A stretch of 64,000 nt of DNA from Pontibacter virosus. GTDB taxonomy: Bacteria > Bacteroidota > Bacteroidia > Cytophagales > Hymenobacteraceae. The stretch lies in the NCBI RefSeq assembly GCF_003096355.1, contig NZ_QEKI01000001.1, forward strand, positions 1 through 64,000, written 5' to 3'. Shown piece by piece: positions 32,683 through 41,564 of this stretch. The notes under the pieces are model-generated. The model did no database searches, was not told the origin of the DNA, and saw nothing but the letters and a program-made list of their open reading frames with translations. The position numbers and the translations under genes were made by a program. The first letter of the stretch is position 1, and each line of letters begins with the position of its first letter.

Positions 32683-34632
32683 ATGGTACAACCGCAGATG
32701 GTATCAGTATTGCCACTATTTTCAGCACTAGAGGATTTAACACAACTTCATAAATTTTATGTTCTACTCCCTCATCAACTGAGGCTTATGAGACAAGTAG
32801 GAAAACTGACCATTGAAGATGTCCTGAATTATGAAACAGGAGAGCAAGTGAGCGCATATATTTTTTTTAAAAAGCCTTTAGATGAAATCACAGAGCACCG
32901 CTCAGAGTTACAGAAAGCTATTCAAGGTTACCGGGAGCCGCTGTACGTCTGCTATTACTGCAAGCAGCTGATCAGGATCAGGGGTGGGAATTTTAACAGC
33001 GGAAAAAGTAAAAAGGACAGCTTCCACTTCGCTCATCTAAAAGATAGCGCAGCCTGCCATATAAAAACCAACCATGTATACACACGGGAGGAGGTTGACC
33101 GCATCAAATACAATGGTGCCAAAGAGAGCGCACTGCACATTCACCTCAAGGAACAGATCGCTGCTTACCTGAACAAAAACAGGTTGTTTAAAAAGGGGGT
33201 ATCCTCTGTTGAGATAGAAAAGGTTGTTAAAAGCAAGCTCATTGAAAAGGAGTGGCGTAAGCCTGACATCAATGCCTCTTTCCAGGATAAGCGCGTGGCT
33301 ATTGAGTTGCAGCTTTCCACCACCTGGCTGAGTGTGATTACCGGCAGGCAGCATTTCTATCAGGAAGAGGGCAGCTATATACCCTGGGTGTTTCATAAGT
33401 TCAGCCTGGATGATGATGTCAGAAAGCTAACCTATAATGATGTGATCTTTACCAATCACCATAATGCTTATGTTTTCGACGAGGAATGTAGCAGGAAATC
33501 AGATCTTGAGAACGATCTGGTGCTGAAGTGCTACTACAAGAAGTATTACCGGCAGGGGCTTGAGATAATGGATACCTGGGAAATGACTTATGTTACCCTT
33601 TCCGACCTGACCTTTGATACCGTAAGCTATAAAGTCTACTTTCACGATGCGAAGAAGGAGAAGAGAGAAGTGGAACTCGCCGTTGCCCGGGAAAGAAACA
33701 GAAGAGCCCTCCTTGAAAGGGAACAAGAAAATGAAGCCGAAAAACGCAGGGCCGCACAGGCCAGAATCCTGGAGCAAAGAAAGGCTGAAGAGAAAAGAAG
33801 AATAGCTGCTCATACCGAGTTAAAAGAAAACCTGTCAAAATTAACCCAGCAGCTTCACGGGCTCCAACAGGAGAAAGATAGTGCGGAGAGGAAAGCACAA
33901 CGATTACAGGAAAGAGTAGAGAACAGGATGCAAATCCTAACAAATCTTATAGCTTTTGCTGATAAAACTTATGACCTCATAACTGGTAAAAGCCGCTCAA
34001 ACCCTTTCCACAGGAACTTCGAATACGGCCATTATGAAATGGTGAACACACTGCGTGCAGAGTTCCTGGAGACTGGCAAAGAGTTAGAGGCAAGCTTTGC
34101 GCGGGCATTCGTAGAGAAAGGTTACTGGCTGAAGAAGCAGGCCGACCTTCCTACACTGGGGCAAATAACAATAGCGGGAGTAAGTTACCAAATTCTACCT
34201 GAGGTAGATCAATACTTCCAGCTGATAAGACCTCATTATGCTCGAGTGAAATATATACCGAAGTCAGCTGTGGGAACGCTTTTCGAGGGGGCTGAGCTTC
34301 GGTCTGTGCTTTCTGAAACTAACCTATTGGAGGTCTTTACCAAGAGCAGCTTATTTCTCTTGGTTGAACATGGTCAGGATGTATTGACCTTTTCTGATAA
34401 AGTAGAGGCTTGCCAGAGATCTATTTCGCGCATTGACGAGATGCAAGTAGAGTTAAAGATTCAATTGCAAGATAGGATAAAGCAAACTTTTGAAGCGGAG
34501 ATAGCTGACTCTAAACTCGAAAAATCGAATATTGAAATCAGTAGTGAAGCATTAGATGGTGAGATAAGCGTTTTGCAAGCAGAGGTGGTAAGCTTGAAAA
34601 GCGTCCTGGATGATTTAAGAGGCTCCTTTTAA
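32683..34632 (+). CDS. CoiA-like DUF6035 protein with zinc finger, nuclease-like core and coiled coil
   Basis: A 649-residue protein. A zinc-finger-like segment (about 87-125) contains YVCYYCKQLIRIRGGNF and FHFAHLKDSAACH. A PDDEXK-like core (about 140-225) contains ESALHIHLKEQIAAYL and RKPDINASF followed by VAIELQLST, giving a D-x(n)-E-x-Q site as in CoiA-like nucleases. A long coiled coil (about 325-425) is rich in Glu/Lys/Arg, and a helical C-terminal domain follows. I assign DUF6035/CoiA-like from this order. It is a single gene divergent from the mer operon at the edge of the defence island. A DNA-processing or antiphage role is likely but unproven. Confidence 0.75.
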   Translation: MVQPQMVSVLPLFSALEDLTQLHKFYVLLPHQLRLMRQVGKLTIEDVLNYETGEQVSAYIFFKKPLDEITEHRSELQKAIQGYREPLYVCYYCKQLIRIRGGNFNSGKSKKDSFHFAHLKDSAACHIKTNHVYTREEVDRIKYNGAKESALHIHLKEQIAAYLNKNRLFKKGVSSVEIEKVVKSKLIEKEWRKPDINASFQDKRVAIELQLSTTWLSVITGRQHFYQEEGSYIPWVFHKFSLDDDVRKLTYNDVIFTNHHNAYVFDEECSRKSDLENDLVLKCYYKKYYRQGLEIMDTWEMTYVTLSDLTFDTVSYKVYFHDAKKEKREVELAVARERNRRALLEREQENEAEKRRAAQARILEQRKAEEKRRIAAHTELKENLSKLTQQLHGLQQEKDSAERKAQRLQERVENRMQILTNLIAFADKTYDLITGKSRSNPFHRNFEYGHYEMVNTLRAEFLETGKELEASFARAFVEKGYWLKKQADLPTLGQITIAGVSYQILPEVDQYFQLIRPHYARVKYIPKSAVGTLFEGAELRSVLSETNLLEVFTKSSLFLLVEHGQDVLTFSDKVEACQRSISRIDEMQVELKIQLQDRIKQTFEAEIADSKLEKSNIEISSEALDGEISVLQAEVVSLKSVLDDLRGSF

Positions 34633-34649
34633 AGCACTTTCTTTTATTT

Positions 34650-34704
34650 TGTCAAGTTTAATAACAAAAAAACTTGACATGTAATAGCTAAGCTACTACC
34701 TTTA
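34650..34704 (+). promoter_or_regulatory. AbiE promoter with overlapping palindromic operator
   Basis: TGTCAAGTTT (34650-34659) and AAACTTGACA (34670-34679) form a perfect 10-bp inverted repeat with a 10-bp spacer. The right arm contains TTG (34674-34676), which is 20 bp upstream of a TACCTTTA -7 element (34697-34704). That is a well-spaced Bacteroidota promoter, so a repressor bound to the repeat would block it. AbiEi-type antitoxins are known to autoregulate by binding inverted repeats. Confidence 0.75.
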
Positions 34705-34748
34705 TAGAACCATTAGGCTAAACCAGTGCACAACTTAGAAAGGAAGTG

Positions 34749-35474
34749 ATGAGCATTATGCAGAAAGTCCGGGAAAGAATCGAGCAGGCACAGCCCGGGC
34801 AGCTGCTGACTTACGCCGATTTTCAGGTAAGCGACAGCCAGCTGGAGGCCCTGGCAGCGGCACTCAGCCGCCTGACCAGGCAGGGGGTGATCAACCGGCT
34901 GGCGAAAGGCCGTTACTACAAGCCAAAGGAAACTGTTTTCGGGAAAGTGAGACCATCCGAAAAAGAGATCATCAAGAGTCTTAGCACCTCCAAAGGCAAA
35001 GTCAAAGGTTACGAGAGCGGTTTGGGGCTTTACAACCAGCTGGGTCTGACCACGCAGGTCCCCCGGGAGGTGACGCTGGTGACCCGCAAGCAGCGGCGGG
35101 TGGCCAGCGTCGGGAAGACCAAGATCCGTTATGTCCAAAGCCCCACCAGCTTCAAGGAGTCCGACATAGACAAGCTTCAAATCCTGGACGCCCTGCGCGG
35201 TTACAAGAAGATTCCGGACCGTAACAACAAAAAGACCATCCTCATTTTACTGGAGTACATCAGGAAGCTGACTGAGCGTGACACATCACGTCTTATAGAG
35301 CTGGCGCTGGACTACAACCCAGCTACCCGTGCCCTGCTGGGAGCCCTGCTGGAGCAGCTGGGATATGCTAAGGAGGCAGACAGGCTAAAGCAGTCACTCA
35401 ACCCGCTGACTAAATACAAACTGGGCATTAGCGAGAGCATTTTGCCCAACAGAAAAGACTGGAATATTATATGA
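34749..35474 (+). CDS. abiEi: AbiEi-like (DUF6088) antitoxin/transcriptional repressor
   Basis: 241 residues from the ATG at 34749, which sits directly after an AGGAAG ribosome site. The N-terminal winged helix (about 5-60) contains VSDSQLEALAAALSRLTRQG and INRLAKGRYYKP, then the AbiEi antitoxin core (KGYESGLGLYNQLGLTTQVP, KIRYVQSPTSF). The C-terminus is helical. The stop overlaps the toxin start by 4 bp. By family it neutralises AbiEii and represses the operon through the palindrome at 34650-34679. Confidence 0.9.
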   Translation: MSIMQKVRERIEQAQPGQLLTYADFQVSDSQLEALAAALSRLTRQGVINRLAKGRYYKPKETVFGKVRPSEKEIIKSLSTSKGKVKGYESGLGLYNQLGLTTQVPREVTLVTRKQRRVASVGKTKIRYVQSPTSFKESDIDKLQILDALRGYKKIPDRNNKKTILILLEYIRKLTERDTSRLIELALDYNPATRALLGALLEQLGYAKEADRLKQSLNPLTKYKLGISESILPNRKDWNII

Positions 35475-36445
35475 ACCTGCACCAAAACCCGGAGGTATTC
35501 CGGGATGCCATTACGGCCACGGCAGAGGCCTTGCAGATCAGGGATGTGTATGTGGAGAAAGACTACTGGGTGACGCTGGTGCTTTACCGCCTGGCCCACT
35601 CCCCCTACGTGGAGCAAGCCATCTTCAAGGGCGGCACCTCCCTATCCAAAGCCTACAACCTGATCGAGCGTTTTTCCGAGGACATCGACCTGGCCATCAA
35701 CGCCGACGAGGGCATGACAAACAACCAGGTCATGCAGCTGATCCGCAAAATCTCAAAAGAGATCACAAAGGACATGGTTGAAGTAGATGACCCGCACCGG
35801 ACCAGCAAAGGCTCCCGCTTCCGCAAAACACTGCACGACTACGGAGCCTCCGTGCAGGGAGACTACGGACAAGCAACTGACAAGATTCTGGTCGAGATCA
35901 ACTCCTTTGCCAGCCCTAATCCACACCAGCTGATGCCGATCAAGACCTATATCAGCCAGTTTATGGCTCAACGTGGTTTGCTGGAAATGATCCGCCAGTA
36001 CGAGCTAGAGCCTTTTGAGGTAAATGTGGTGAGCCTAGAGCGCACCTTCACAGAGAAAGTACTGGCCCTAGTGCGGGCTTCTTATGCCGAAAACCCAGTA
36101 GATGAATTAGGTAGCAAGATCCGCCATGTATACGACCTGCACGCCATGCTAAAAGCACCTGCAGTGACCGCCTTTCTGCACAGCGAGGACTTCTCTCAAA
36201 TGATCAAGGCCGTGCAGGCCGATGATACCCGCAACAGCGAGTTTCAGGGGCACTGGGCTCTGCAGCCGCTGGATGCCTGCCTGCTGTTCGCCGACGTGAG
36301 AGGAGCCTGGAATTCTTTAGAGACGGCCTACCAGCAGGAATTCCGTTCCCTCGTGTATGGTACGCTGCCTGACGCGGAGGAGATTGTTACCGTCTTGGGA
36401 ATAGTCGCTGCACGCCTTAAGGCATTCGGAGACAGGAAGAGTTGA
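35471..36445 (+). CDS. abiEii: AbiEii-type nucleotidyltransferase toxin
   Basis: A 324-residue nucleotidyltransferase. The signature is IFKGGTSLSKAYNLIERFSE followed by DIDLAIN, giving the G-G-[ST] and D-x-D metal residues; the downstream helical region has FTEKVLALVRASY. AbiEii toxins inactivate cell components by nucleotide transfer and cause abortive infection; the reversible partner is the gene upstream. Length is normal and the motif intact, so it should be active. Type IV toxin-antitoxin assignment follows from the pair and the ATGA overlap. Confidence 0.92.
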   Translation: MNLHQNPEVFRDAITATAEALQIRDVYVEKDYWVTLVLYRLAHSPYVEQAIFKGGTSLSKAYNLIERFSEDIDLAINADEGMTNNQVMQLIRKISKEITKDMVEVDDPHRTSKGSRFRKTLHDYGASVQGDYGQATDKILVEINSFASPNPHQLMPIKTYISQFMAQRGLLEMIRQYELEPFEVNVVSLERTFTEKVLALVRASYAENPVDELGSKIRHVYDLHAMLKAPAVTAFLHSEDFSQMIKAVQADDTRNSEFQGHWALQPLDACLLFADVRGAWNSLETAYQQEFRSLVYGTLPDAEEIVTVLGIVAARLKAFGDRKS

Positions 36446-36536
36446 TATGGACCTAATGTAGCTGTTAGACCCTGCATAAGAAGTACGGTATATAATCTAT
36501 TCCTTAAATGTGCTAATCCATGCCCTAATGGATAGA

Positions 36537-36600
36537 ATCACGGTAGTCAAAATGAGAAGTTTTAAGGCCAGTATCTTATGGGATAGCCTTAAAACTTCTC
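36537..36600. terminator. Strong hairpin after the AbiE operon
   Basis: GAGAAGTTTTAAGGC (36554-36568) pairs perfectly over 15 bp with 36586-36600 across a 17-nt loop, about 110 bp after the toxin stop. There is no long T run, so termination is likely but not certain. The 11-mer ATCACGGTAGT just before it (36537-36547) recurs at 36690-36700, close to the next operon. Confidence 0.5.
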
Positions 36601-36700
36601 TTAGCACTCATCCATATTGATATATACTTTATCATATTTTAGGTAAATTGCTAACCCTGTTAACAAATAAACCAGTCACTCTAACTCAGATCACGGTAGT

Positions 36701-36720
36701 TTTAGAATAACAATTCTAAA
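36701..36720. promoter_or_regulatory. Inverted repeat upstream of the methyltransferase operon
   Basis: TTTAGAAT-AACA-ATTCTAAA (36701-36720) is a perfect 8-bp dyad, 42 bp before the methyltransferase start and directly after the repeated ATCACGGTAGT. A regulator binding site is possible; no controller gene is visible in the operon. Confidence 0.4.
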
Positions 36721-36762
36721 GCTGTGCCTTCTTCTGTAGTTTGATCATATAAGAAGTAAGAA

Positions 36763-39516
36763 ATGAACGCAGTTGAGATTGAAGAAGCTATTTCATTACT
36801 GGCAGAACAGCCTTTTAATCCTGATGAGTTTCCCTATGCTTTTCTGGAAGCTTTTGGTAATAAAGCTACGACTATTAGACGCCTGCAAACCGGTAATAAC
36901 AACAAATCTGATGTTGAAGGCGGTGTTCTCCAACGCAATAATATCCATATTGCGGTATGCGAGAAAGGCGCGGTTTTGGAAACGCTGAACCGTTTGCGTG
37001 AAAGCCCAGCAACCTCAAAAGCTAAGGCCAAATTTATACTGGCTACAGATGGTAAAGAATTTCAGGCCGAAGATATGAGTAGCGGTGAGACTGTTGCTTG
37101 CGACTACCAACAATTCAACGAGCATTTTGGCTTCTTTCTGCCTCTGGCAGGTATCAGTACCGTAAAGCAAATACGAGAAAATGCCTTTGATATAAGGGCT
37201 ACGGCGCGCCTTAATAAACTCTATGTAGAACTCTTGCGCCATAACCCAGACTGGGATACAGAAGAGCGGCGGCACGACATGAACCATTTCCTGGCTCGGC
37301 TGATCTTTTGCTTTTTTGCTGAGGATACCGGCATTTTTAGCGGGAACAATCCGTTTGTGGATACCATTCAGCGAACTAGCGCCTCTGATGCTTCCGATAC
37401 ACACGAGGTGATGAGCGAGATCTTTCGGGCAATGGATACGAAGCGCGAAGACCGAAAAGCCAAGAACATACGTAGTTGGGCTATTGGTTTTCCTTACGTT
37501 AACGGAGAGCTATTTTCCGGCTCTACCGAATGCCCGAAGTTTACCAAGATTGCTCGTTCTTACCTGCTGCACATTGGAAACTTGGACTGGAAGAAAATCA
37601 ACCCAGATATTTTCGGCTCCATGATTCAGGCGGTGGCCGATGAAGACGAACGTAGTGCCCTGGGTATGCATTATACTTCCGTACCAAATATCTTGAAAGT
37701 ACTCAATCCGCTGTTTCTTGATGATCTGCGCGCGCAACTAGAGGAAGCAGGCGATAACGGGCGTAAGTTGCTTAACCTGCGTAAACGCCTGGCTCGCATC
37801 CGGGTGTTTGATCCTGCCTGCGGCTCTGGCAATTTTTTAGTGATTGCTTACAAGCAAATGAGGGAGATTGAGGCGGAGATCAACAAACGTCGGGGTGAAG
37901 GAGACAGGCCTACGGAAATACCGCTAACCAATTTCCGTGGCATAGAACTTCGCGACTTTTCATGTGAGATAGCACGTCTTGCTCTTATTATTGCTGAGTA
38001 TCAGTGCGATGTGATTTACCGTGGGCATAAACTGGCAATCGCAGATTTTCTGCCGCTGAGCAAAGAAAACTGGATCACTCGTGGCAATGCCCTGCAGCTA
38101 GAGTGGCTCTCTGTTTGTCCACCGACCGGAACAGGTGTAAGGCTTCACAGCAACGATCTCTTTTCTACTCCTTTACATCAATCTGAAATTGATTTTGAAA
38201 ACGAAGGAGGCGAAACCTATATCTGCGGAAACCCACCTTACCTAGGGTCAACCTGGCAATCCAAAGAACAAAAATCCGATTTACAAGCTATCTTCAAAGA
38301 CCTAACCAAATCATGGAAGTCGCTTGACTATGTAGCAGGTTGGTTTATGAAAGCTGCCCAATACGGCAGGCATACCAATGCTGCATCGGCTTTTGTGTCT
38401 ACCAATTCCATTTGCCAAGGCCAACAAGTACCTATTCTCTGGCCGCTCATATTTAACACCAGCCATGAAATAAGTTTTGCTCATACCTCATTTAAATGGA
38501 ATAATCTTGCCAGCCATAATGCCGGAGTAACTGTTGTAATCGTCGGTATTTCAAATCGCTCAAGTGCAGTCAAACGCTTGTTTTCTGCTGGAGAAAATGG
38601 TGAAATAATAGAAAAGAAGGCTAGTAAAGTTAATCCCTATCTAATCGCATCGGAAAATATTATTGTAAACAAAAGCTCTAAACCTAAATGTGATATCTCG
38701 GAAATGAAATTTGGTAATAAGTCTGTAGATGGAGGAAATCTGCTTCTTACAATTAGTGAGTTGAATACGTTGAATCTAGACAAAGCACAAAGACAAAAGA
38801 TTGTAAGGCGTTTTTATGGTTCGTCTGAGTTTATAAGAGGTAATGAAAGATATGCACTCTGGATAGAAGATAAGAATCTTCAAGAGGCTCTCCTTAATAA
38901 GGAGATAGAAAAGCGCATTCACAATGTAAAGGATATGCGTCTTTCTAGTACAGACAAGGGTGCAAATGAAATGGCAAAAAAACCTTATCAATTCAGAGAA
39001 ATGAATTACGGCCACACAAGTACTCTTATTGTACCTCGTGTCAGCTCTGAAACAAGATTTTATTTACCTGTAGGGTTATTGAACAATCAATCTGTTGTTG
39101 GAGATAGTGCATTTGCTCTGTTTGATGCTCCACTTTGGAATTTGGCATTAATTGCATCACGTGTTCATCTGGTATGGATCGCAACAGTATGTGGTAAGTT
39201 AAAAACAGACTTTAGATATTCTAACACACTTGGCTGGAATACCTTTCCAGTTCCTACCTTAACCGCCAAAAACAAAGAAGACTTAACTCGTAGCGCCGAA
39301 GAAATTTTGATAGCACGGGAACGACATTTTCCTGCCACTATCGCCGATCTCTATGATTCGAAGGCCATGCCCGAAGATCTCCGCCATGCCCATGATCGCA
39401 ACGATGAAGTGCTGGAACGTATTTACATTGGCCGCCGGTTCAAAAACGACACTGAGCGCCTGGAAAAACTTTTCGATCTTTATACACAAATGACTACTAA
39501 AGCCAAGAATTCATGA
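36763..39516 (+). CDS. MmeI-like class I adenine-specific DNA methyltransferase
   Basis: A 917-residue protein. N-terminal region (about 1-150) with VLQRNNIHIAVCEKG and FFLPLAGIS. Helical spacer with RRHDMNHFLARLIFCFFAED. SAM-binding motif I DPACGSGNF (from D350). Motif IV NPPY at 490-493, typical of N6-adenine methylation. A target-recognition part follows (about 560-830), and the C-terminal helical end is as in type IIG/IIL enzymes. I see no complete N-terminal PD-(D/E)xK nuclease like that of MmeI, so cleavage may be supplied by the GIY-YIG protein two genes on. First gene of a tightly coupled three-gene operon (4-bp overlap with the helicase). Confidence 0.9.
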   Translation: MNAVEIEEAISLLAEQPFNPDEFPYAFLEAFGNKATTIRRLQTGNNNKSDVEGGVLQRNNIHIAVCEKGAVLETLNRLRESPATSKAKAKFILATDGKEFQAEDMSSGETVACDYQQFNEHFGFFLPLAGISTVKQIRENAFDIRATARLNKLYVELLRHNPDWDTEERRHDMNHFLARLIFCFFAEDTGIFSGNNPFVDTIQRTSASDASDTHEVMSEIFRAMDTKREDRKAKNIRSWAIGFPYVNGELFSGSTECPKFTKIARSYLLHIGNLDWKKINPDIFGSMIQAVADEDERSALGMHYTSVPNILKVLNPLFLDDLRAQLEEAGDNGRKLLNLRKRLARIRVFDPACGSGNFLVIAYKQMREIEAEINKRRGEGDRPTEIPLTNFRGIELRDFSCEIARLALIIAEYQCDVIYRGHKLAIADFLPLSKENWITRGNALQLEWLSVCPPTGTGVRLHSNDLFSTPLHQSEIDFENEGGETYICGNPPYLGSTWQSKEQKSDLQAIFKDLTKSWKSLDYVAGWFMKAAQYGRHTNAASAFVSTNSICQGQQVPILWPLIFNTSHEISFAHTSFKWNNLASHNAGVTVVIVGISNRSSAVKRLFSAGENGEIIEKKASKVNPYLIASENIIVNKSSKPKCDISEMKFGNKSVDGGNLLLTISELNTLNLDKAQRQKIVRRFYGSSEFIRGNERYALWIEDKNLQEALLNKEIEKRIHNVKDMRLSSTDKGANEMAKKPYQFREMNYGHTSTLIVPRVSSETRFYLPVGLLNNQSVVGDSAFALFDAPLWNLALIASRVHLVWIATVCGKLKTDFRYSNTLGWNTFPVPTLTAKNKEDLTRSAEEILIARERHFPATIADLYDSKAMPEDLRHAHDRNDEVLERIYIGRRFKNDTERLEKLFDLYTQMTTKAKNS

Positions 39517-41564
39517 GCGAAAAAAAAGCCGTACCCTCCGTTACTGTTAATTATAAAAGCACGGGAAGTTCTACCAACTCAAATGAACTTGGCATGCGCG
39601 CCATGCAAGAGCGCGCCTATGAAAAGCGTGGTGAGCAGTATTTGCTAATCAAATCGCCACCAGCCTCTGGGAAAAGTAGGGCACTTATGTTTATTGCGCT
39701 GGATAAGCTGAACAACCAAGGCGTTAAACAAGCTATTATCGCGGTTCCGGAAAAGTCTATTGGCTCAAGCTTTGCCAATGAACCACTTAGCAAATTTGGT
39801 TATCATTTTGACTGGCATGTAGAACCAAAATGGAACCTCTGTAATGCCCCAGGGGAAGATGGCAGCAAGGTTAATGCCGTTGGGTCTTTCCTGAGCAGCG
39901 AAGACAAGGTACTGGTTTGCACCCATGCCACGTTTCGCTTTGCCGTAGAGCGATTCGGAGTAGAGGCTTTTGACAATCGACTTATTGCCATTGATGAATT
40001 CCATCATGTGAGTGCCGATGAAGGTAATGTTCTCGGTTCACAAATCAGGCAACTGGTAGAACGCGATAAGACACATATTGTGGCCATGACAGGCTCCTAT
40101 TTTCGTGGGGATGCCAATCCTGTTCTACTGCCTGAAGATGAGGCTAAATTCGATACTGTTACTTATACTTACTATGAGCAACTTAACGGCTATGAATACC
40201 TTAAAACCTTGCATGTTGGTTATTACTTCTATAGTGAGGCCTATGCTGACGAAATTTTGAATGTTCTCAACCCTAATGAAAAAACGATCATCCATATACC
40301 AAACGTTAATTCGCGCGAGAGTATGGGGGATAAGATCAAGGAGGTGGAGCATATTTTGTTTGAGCTTGGCGAGTGGCTGGGTACTGACCCAAGTACCGGC
40401 TTTCATTTAGTTAAAACGCCAGAGGGTAAAGTTTTAAAAATTGCTGATCTAGTTGAAGATGATTCTGCAAAGCGCTCAAGAGTACTAGCCGCGCTGAGAA
40501 TGCCGGAAGCCAAAAAGGATCGCGACCACGTGGATATTATTATCGCGCTGGGAATGGCCAAAGAAGGTTTCGACTGGATATGGTGTGAACATGCACTCAC
40601 AGTAGGCTACCGCTCTAGCCTAACCGAGATTGTACAAATTATCGGGCGCGCCACACGGGATGCACCCAATAAAACCCAGGCCCGCTTTACCAACCTCATC
40701 GCCGAACCCGATGCTGCAGAAGAGGCCGTTACCGATGCGGTTAATGATACACTCAAGGCAATTTCAGCCAGCCTGTTAATGGAGCAGGTGCTGGCCCCTA
40801 AGTTTAACTTTGTGCCAAAGCAAAAAGACTCAGGACCAGTTGAAGGAATGCACTATGGGGAAGGCGGCTATGATCCAGATAAAGAGAATATTGGCGTTAA
40901 TGAGGAGACGGGCCAATACCACATTGAGATAAAAGGCCTTTCTGCGCCCAAAAGCAAAGACGCCCAGCGTATTTGCCAGGAGGATTTGAATGAGGTTATC
41001 GCCGCATTTGTTCAGGACAAGCAGACTATCGAACGCGGCCTGTTTGACGAAGAGGTAGTGCCCCAGGAGCTCACCCAAATCCGCATGGGGAAGATAATCA
41101 AAGAAAGGTACCCAGAGCTAGACGATGAGGATGTAGAAGCTGTGCGCCAGCATGCTGTTGCTGCGTTGAACCTGACGCAGAAGGCAAAAGAAGCCATCAA
41201 CAATGACAGTGAATTATCTAGCCGCGCCAATACAGCTTTGATTGACGGGGTGCGTAAATTTGCCATGGATGTGCGCGAGCTGGATGTAGACTGGATTGAC
41301 AGCATTAACCCATTTAGTGAAGCCTACTCTATATTAGCTAAGGCTATGACGGAGAAAAGCTTGAAGGCTATGGCAGAAGTTATTTCAGCCAAAAAGCCCA
41401 ATATATCAATAGAAGAAGCACGTGACCTTGCCAAACGGGCTTTGAAATTCAAAAAAGAGCGAGGCAGGTTACCAGATATAAAATCTGCCGACCCCTGGGA
41501 GCAACGTATGGCACAAGGAATAGCGTATTTGGCTCGTTTAAAAGCAGAGGAGAGAAATGGCTAA
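39513..41564 (+). CDS. Superfamily 2 DEAD/DEAH helicase of the methyltransferase operon
   Basis: A 683-residue helicase. Walker A-like motif I PPASGKSRAL (ASGKSR 51-56), motif II DEFH at 161-164, motif III MTGSYF, and C-terminal RecA motif VI QIIGRATRD. A C-terminal accessory region (about 420-683) is helical and ends in RLKAEERNG. Its ATG overlaps the methyltransferase stop by 4 bp, and its end overlaps the GIY-YIG gene by 8 bp. By analogy with type I/III restriction it may translocate on DNA and couple recognition to cleavage. That coupling is inferred from the operon only. Confidence 0.9.
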   Translation: MSEKKAVPSVTVNYKSTGSSTNSNELGMRAMQERAYEKRGEQYLLIKSPPASGKSRALMFIALDKLNNQGVKQAIIAVPEKSIGSSFANEPLSKFGYHFDWHVEPKWNLCNAPGEDGSKVNAVGSFLSSEDKVLVCTHATFRFAVERFGVEAFDNRLIAIDEFHHVSADEGNVLGSQIRQLVERDKTHIVAMTGSYFRGDANPVLLPEDEAKFDTVTYTYYEQLNGYEYLKTLHVGYYFYSEAYADEILNVLNPNEKTIIHIPNVNSRESMGDKIKEVEHILFELGEWLGTDPSTGFHLVKTPEGKVLKIADLVEDDSAKRSRVLAALRMPEAKKDRDHVDIIIALGMAKEGFDWIWCEHALTVGYRSSLTEIVQIIGRATRDAPNKTQARFTNLIAEPDAAEEAVTDAVNDTLKAISASLLMEQVLAPKFNFVPKQKDSGPVEGMHYGEGGYDPDKENIGVNEETGQYHIEIKGLSAPKSKDAQRICQEDLNEVIAAFVQDKQTIERGLFDEEVVPQELTQIRMGKIIKERYPELDDEDVEAVRQHAVAALNLTQKAKEAINNDSELSSRANTALIDGVRKFAMDVRELDVDWIDSINPFSEAYSILAKAMTEKSLKAMAEVISAKKPNISIEEARDLAKRALKFKKERGRLPDIKSADPWEQRMAQGIAYLARLKAEERNG

